Of a DNA stretch of 64,000 bases, positions 59,111 to 64,000 are shown piece after piece. The notes under the pieces are model-generated. The model was not told the DNA's origin. It did no database searches and saw nothing but the letters and a program-made list of their open reading frames with translations. Where the stretch lies: NCBI GenBank assembly GCA_030035585.1, contig CM057471.1:67232319-67296318 (forward strand). The letters run 5' to 3'. Every line of letters begins with the position of its first letter. The first letter of the stretch is position 1. The DNA is from Dugong dugon (Eukaryota > Chordata > Mammalia > Sirenia > Dugongidae). The translations under genes and the position numbers were made by a program.

Positions 59111-60526
59111 GATATTTTTGTTAGGCATCTGCCACAAGAATAAAATGAACTGAGTATTCAGCGTTGACTAGCTAGACAGGTCTCTGCCCTTGCAAAACTA
59201 AAATTCTGAGCCTCTTCCATGGCAATCAAGTTTCATGTGTCCTTCCTAATACGAGAAATCACTTTGGTCCAAAGTTCCAGGCACTATGGGGAGAGAAGAG
59301 AAGCTTCAGAAACCTATGCAGCTGCAGATACAGTTAGCATGAATTCTCCCCAGGTTTGCAAAGAATTTCATCAAAGTACAATGGATGTTTAAAAAATGTC
59401 ATTGGTACTCGGATTTCCTTGGATGTGGATTTCTTCTCAGTCACCTTTCTTATACCTCTTCTTCACCTTTTATCTGGGTCACTTGACAGACATCTGCAGG
59501 TGACTCCCTGCTCTCTACTCTGGAACTAATGTTGCCCCTGGGCAAAATGGGTGTTCGAAGCCCATGTCTGGGAAAGTAGTGGGCTCAGCAACAAGTAATT
59601 CTGTCTCATAGCCAGGATCTGATCCTGGTTCTAAGGGCAGGTAATTGATTTCTAATCTTACTCCATTGTAACTGAGTCCTTGCCTTGACAGACCAATAGG
59701 CAATGCACACTTCTATCCTAACTGGGGTCCTGCTTTGTTCTCTCTGGATCTTGTTCCTCTAGACCCATTTCTAGGACAAAACTCCAGTTCCTGAAGCCAG
59801 ATCCAGTTCTCTTAGTATTACTTGCCACTATACCTGCATCTTTATATAGTTCTTATGCTTAGACGACCATCCAGGCACTCAGTTGGACTCTAATCTACTG
59901 TCCGGACATGCACCTGTTACTTCTGTTGGGACTTTCAGGAGATGCCTGAAACAAAAGCTGCAACCAAAGCAGACAGATGCCTCTCTCTGCCTGAAGGTGG
60001 TTCTTCCTCCTTCCCACTTGGTTCCAGAGGGAGGTTCTATACCCATACTGCACAATTCAATGTTCTGGGGGACTGCAGGCTTTCCAGATCCATGGCAATC
60101 CTGATCTAACCGTTACTCACTCAAAATCCCAAACCCATTCAACAAATTTTGCCTAAAGAGGTTGGAGCTAAGAAAACCATCTCTAGGGTTATATGTGTTT
60201 TCTTGAGGAAGAAGTTAAAATATTCATAGATGCATAACTAGGAAACCAAGAAAGAGAGAAATCCTGGCCAAAACAGAATAGTCTGAGAAGGTGAATTTCA
60301 TAATTTCTTTATGTGTTAGGAACATCAAAGTTCAAGAGTTAAAGTGACTTATTGGTGCTCACACTGTAAATCTGTGATGGAGCCAGAATGGAATGTCTGA
60401 CCTGCATGACACAAAATCCATACTCTTGTCAACTATACCAGTCATTCATATAAGTTATAGCAACCAGAGACTCCAAAACAGGATACAACCTACCATTCTT
60501 TCATATTTTCTACTTACAGGAGAGCA

Positions 60527-61968
60527 ATTTCGAGAGGAAACCAGGGCTGCATCACTGAATTCTTCCTCCTGGAATTGACCACTGATCCCAAACAGCAGCT
60601 GTGGCTCTTTGCCAGCTTCCTGTCCATGTACCTGATCAATGTGGTTGGCAGCTTAGTCATCATTGCAGCCATCGTGGTGATGCCCGCCTCCACACCCCCA
60701 TGTACTCCTTCCTCTCCAACCTGTCCGTGGTGGACATCTGCTTTACAAATTTCATTTTGTCAAAGATGCTGGCAAACATGCTGAGCAAGAGCAAGAAGGT
60801 CCCCTTTGCCCAGTGTCTCACCCAGATGTATTTCGTTGTGGCCTGTGCAATCACTGACAGTTTCCTCCAGGGTGCTATGGCTATTGATCACTATGTGGCT
60901 GTCATGGATTGAATTACGTCCCTCCAAAAATGTGTGTATCAATTTGGCTGGGGCAGGACTCCCAGTATTGTGTGGTTGTCTTCCATTTTGTGATTGTAAT
61001 TTTATGTTAAAGAGAATTAGGGTAGGATTATAACACCCTTACTAAGATCACATCCCTGATCTAATGTAAAGGGAGTTTTCCTGGGGTGTGGCCTGTATCT
61101 CTTATAAGAGATAAAGGAAAGGGAAGCAAGCAGAGAGTTGGGGACTTCACACCACCAAGAAAATAGCACCAGGAGCAGAGAACATCCTTTGGACCTGAGA
61201 TTCCTGCACTGAGATGCTCCCAGACAAGGGGAACATTGATGACAAGGGCCTTCCTCCGGAGCCAACAGAGAAAGCCTTCCCCTGGAGTTGACATCCTGAA
61301 TTTGGACTTCTAGGCTACTAGACTGTGAGAGAATAAATTTCTCTTTGTTGAAGCCATCCACTTATGTTATTTCTGTTACAGCAGCACTAGATAACTAAAC
61401 AGTGGCCAGTGGCCATCTGTAACCTACTGCATTACAACACAGCCATGGGCCCCAGACGCTGTCTCCTGTTGGTGATGGCATCCTGGGTGGTGTCACACCT
61501 CCAGTCAGTGACTCACACAATACTCATGGCCCACCTCTCCTTCTGTAAGCCCAGTATCATCCAACATTCCTTCTGTAATATCCAGCCACTGCTAATGCTC
61601 CCCTGCTCCGACACCTCTGTCAATGAAATTTTGGCCTTCACAGAGGGCTCCTTTGTGATCACGAGTGCCTTTATCTTCATTATTGTGTCTTATGTCTACA
61701 TCACCCATAGTGTTCTGAGGGTCCCCTCATGAGGAGGCAGGTACAAGGTCTTCTTCACTTGTGGATCCCACCTCATGGTTGCAGTACTCTACTATGGAAC
61801 TGCCATCTCAGTGTACATTTGCCCCTCATCCACCTACTCAATGACAAAGGACCACGTGGTCACTGTCATCTATACTGTGGTGATCCCCATGCTGAATCCT
61901 TTCATCTATAGCCTTAGGATAGGGACATGAAGCAGGCCTTGGGAAAGCTGACTAGGAGAATAGAATAG
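60527..61968 (+). pseudogene. family-1 olfactory receptor pseudogene split by an LTR
   Basis: OR text from RGNQGCITEFFLLELTTDP to a TAG at 61966-61968, once the LTR at 60900-61401 is set aside. The expected start reads ATT (60527-60529). One base is lost near 60675-60680, after IIAAIVV and before RLHTPMYSFLSNLSVVDICF. The LTR cuts the TM3 end between MAIDHYVA and AICNLLHYNT (DRY reads DHY). A TGA (61730-61732) replaces a codon in [22 protein letters not shown]. One base is lost near 61917 in the SLRN tail. Motifs PCSDTSVNEI and [10 protein letters not shown] confirm the family. I cannot place it in a subfamily: it is OR1-like, with some similarity to OR1J/OR1Q wording. Confidence 0.9.
60900..61401 (+). 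mobile_element. solo LTR (ERVL-MaLR type) inside the OR pseudogene
   Basis: 502 bases, TGTCATGGATTGAATTACG to ATAACTAAACA. GTGGC flanks it at 60895-60899 and 61402-61406, the 5-base duplication of ERVL elements. Just downstream GTGGCCA is repeated in tandem (61402-61415), an extra 7-base duplication. AATAAATTTCTCTTTG near its end is a likely poly-A signal. Sister copies at 4592 and 46875. Confidence 0.92.
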
Positions 61969-62814
61969 AATACACAAATTTTGCTACCTCTAGAAGTTTA
62001 ATCATTGATTCTACAATCATATGTTCAGCACCTATTGTCTGTAGGCACTATGCTTAACTCTGAGAGGAAGGACAAATAAATTATAGACCTGTCCTCAGAA
62101 GTACTTACAGTCTATTAAGCAGAAAGGAGAAGACTGTCAACAGCTTACTATAATAAAAATTTGTCTTACTTTGTCATAAAAATTAAATGAGTCATATCTT
62201 AATAAATTATAAATATTTTTGGAACTTCTCCCCCTTCCTCAGCCTCTTTTGCAATGTGTAGTTCACTCATCTTATATGAATTACCAATGTAGACCAATAT
62301 TTCACCACAAAAATAAGGAAAAGAGCTTCTGAACTTATATATTTGATAGCTTAGTAATATGGCTTAAAGTTCCTACCAAATAATTTATTAATTCTATACT
62401 CAGTTCCTTTGGGCCTGCCTAATAGATTTGTTTGAGACATATAGTAAAACTCTTGACTGTACTAAAGCTATTTACTTAACATACTAAGGGAGAAATGGAC
62501 TAACTTGTCATGGTACAATGCCCCAGAATTCTAAGTTCATAAATTTTAAATTAAGTCACAACTTCACCTTCCCATGAACAAAAGTAAATCACTGTATTTC
62601 TACAAACCTTATTTTTCTCAGTAACAAAATAGGCACAATATTTTTCACCATGTGGCTGTGGCCAGTAAATGAAATGAAGTATATGAAAGCACTAACATTT
62701 ACATAGACATGGATAAAAATCCAGGTCTACCCAATTTTTAGCCAATTTTAGAATTTTAAAACTTAATTTTTAGTTTCTTGGCTCAGGAGCCATATTGTCT
62801 GAAAGCAAGGCATG
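61969..62814. other. intergenic, no gene seen
   Basis: AT-rich. No coding frame or clear repeat, apart from L2/MIR-like wording near 62015-62115. Confidence 0.4.
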
Positions 62815-63510
62815 GGGTAGGGTGGGGAGGGAGTGGCATGGACAGTCAAGGCCCATCCAGGGTGTGAAGGGTCTCCCTATATAAGGGCAACCTGGCAAAC
62901 GGTGGCAGGATGGAACAGGGTGAGAAGGGCAACTGAACAGGAGCAACCTGGCATGAGGTGTCAGAGAAGGGTGTCCATATTGGGAAGCAGCCTGTAATGA
63001 GGAGGCAAAATTCAAGCAGGGTAAGGTGGGCATGTGAACATGGGGACAGCATGGTGCCCATGCCAAAGTAGGGTGAGAAGGATGTCCTTGTGAAAAGGTA
63101 TTCCAGTGAGGCAGGTGATGATTCACCTGGGTTTGGGAAGTTCATAAGTGGTAGCGGCCTATCACAGGGTATCAGAGCCCACTGACGATGAGGAAGATGT
63201 TCAACAAAGGACACCCTAACATGACTATCAGAGAGGGTGTAACACAAGGGGCAGGTCCACGCACAGAGTCAGAGTCCAAGGAAGGTGTGGAGGAGCAGCT
63301 TGCTGTGGGAAGTGAGAGCCTGAGCAGAGTGAAGACAGCATCCATGCATGGGGACAGGCAGGTGTAGGCTATCAGAGCTTGAGCAGAGGGAACAGAATGT
63401 CTACCATGTAGACAGCCTGTCATGGGATGCTGAAGTCCAAGTGGGGTGAGAAAGAGGGCTTCCATGCAGGGGGAAGCTCAGTGTGGGGAGTCAAAACCAA
63501 AGTGGGATGA
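62815..63510. repeat. degenerate minisatellite, about 58-base unit
   Basis: About 12 diverged units of roughly 45-60 bases. The recurring text is CC(A/T)AG(C/T)(A/G)GGGTGAGAAGG, then (G/T)CCAT(G/A)..GGGG, (A/C)AGCCTG(G/T)CA, GG(G/T)(A/G)TCAGAG. Clear examples start near 62905, 63012, 63063, 63330, 63375 and 63435. Frames on the minus strand rich in P, S and H come from this repeat, not from genes. Confidence 0.75.
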
Positions 63511-64000
63511 AACATTGGCTGCTTTGTCAGTTTAGATGAAGATCATGGGTGAAGCCTTCTCAGAGATTCTCAAAACCTACAGCATCTTCTGGAAAAGCTT
63601 TTGAAAACCTTCTGGTTTGGTGTTTCGGGAAAACATCTTCAGTGACAACCTCTCTTACCTCTGGAAGCAGCTTCTTCAATCTTTGCTTCTCTCCTTCTTC
63701 CAACTATTCTGTAAGCCCCAAATTCTACATTAAACTCATTATATCAGGAACACAGAGTAGCATCTGTTTTTCTAACTGACTGATACAATTTTTAGTACCA
63801 GATGTGGCTCCAGAGAAGAAGGAACTTAATTAAATATGAGAACCTGGAATTAGTTCTCAATCTACAACAATGACCTCATTGCTAGTGGAAAATATAACCA
63901 ATTAGCAAACATAACTATATTTAAACATAAGCATGCTTATATTTACAACCATAAATAAATTAAAAATAAATATAATAAATGAACAAATGCATGATATCCA
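63511..64000. other. possible end of an old retroelement, then AT-rich sequence
   Basis: 63640-63787 has CTCTTACCTCTGGAAGCAGC, ACATTAAACTCATTA and CTAACTGACTGATACA. I associate these with the 3' ends of old retroelements, so the minisatellite and this stretch may be one element. The last 200 bases are plain AT-rich DNA. Confidence 0.35.

Larger units (their letters stand above)
57023..60526. other. intergenic, no gene seen
   Basis: About 3.5 kb upstream of the last OR pseudogene. It contains the CA run at 58424 and a MIR at 58925, but no coding frame with homology. An acceptor-like TTCTACTTACAG ends at 60519, 7 bases before the ancestral OR start position. Confidence 0.4.

Noticed and set aside
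62770..63465. Several proline- and serine-rich minus-strand frames
   Set aside because: They overlap the degenerate minisatellite, and their periodicity comes from the repeat.

Overview
This is mammalian nuclear DNA from an olfactory-receptor (OR) cluster. At least a dozen copies of the tRNA-derived SINEs typical of Afrotheria (AfroSINEs) appear in both orientations, together with an L1 lineage whose 3' end I associate with elephants. The source is therefore an afrotherian, most likely a proboscidean. This is inferred from repeat content, not from a database match.

OR genes, left to right: an OR1B1-like pseudogene on the minus strand cut by the window edge (1-729); an intact OR1L1-like gene (9847-10779); an OR1L3-like gene with an open frame but no ancestral start codon and an altered DRY motif (18354-19400); an OR1L6-like pseudogene (52615-53548); and a family-1 OR pseudogene split by a solo LTR (60527-61968). 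The order and strands (OR1B1 minus, then OR1L genes plus) agree with my recollection of the human 9q33 OR1 cluster. Only the OR1L1-like gene looks fully functional. The four plus-strand ORs have a splice-acceptor-like AG 7 to 15 bases before the ancestral start, consistent with the usual OR layout of a 5' noncoding exon and a single coding exon.

The 33 kb between the OR1L3-like and OR1L6-like loci is almost all repeats. It holds a structurally complete but inactive minus-strand L1 (about 23645-33343, 17-base target duplication), itself hit by a 1.5-kb plus-strand L1 (29146-30646, 14-base target duplication), and a 5'-truncated L1 at 38245-40950. Older L1, MIR and MaLR-type LTR remnants fill much of the rest. 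From 6.3 to 8.4 kb two inverted copies of an old L1-3'-end-like repeat each contain a segment that translates to a clear apolipoprotein A-IV-like amphipathic repeat. This is the least expected content of the window. No RNA genes, CRISPR arrays or bacterial-type features are present.
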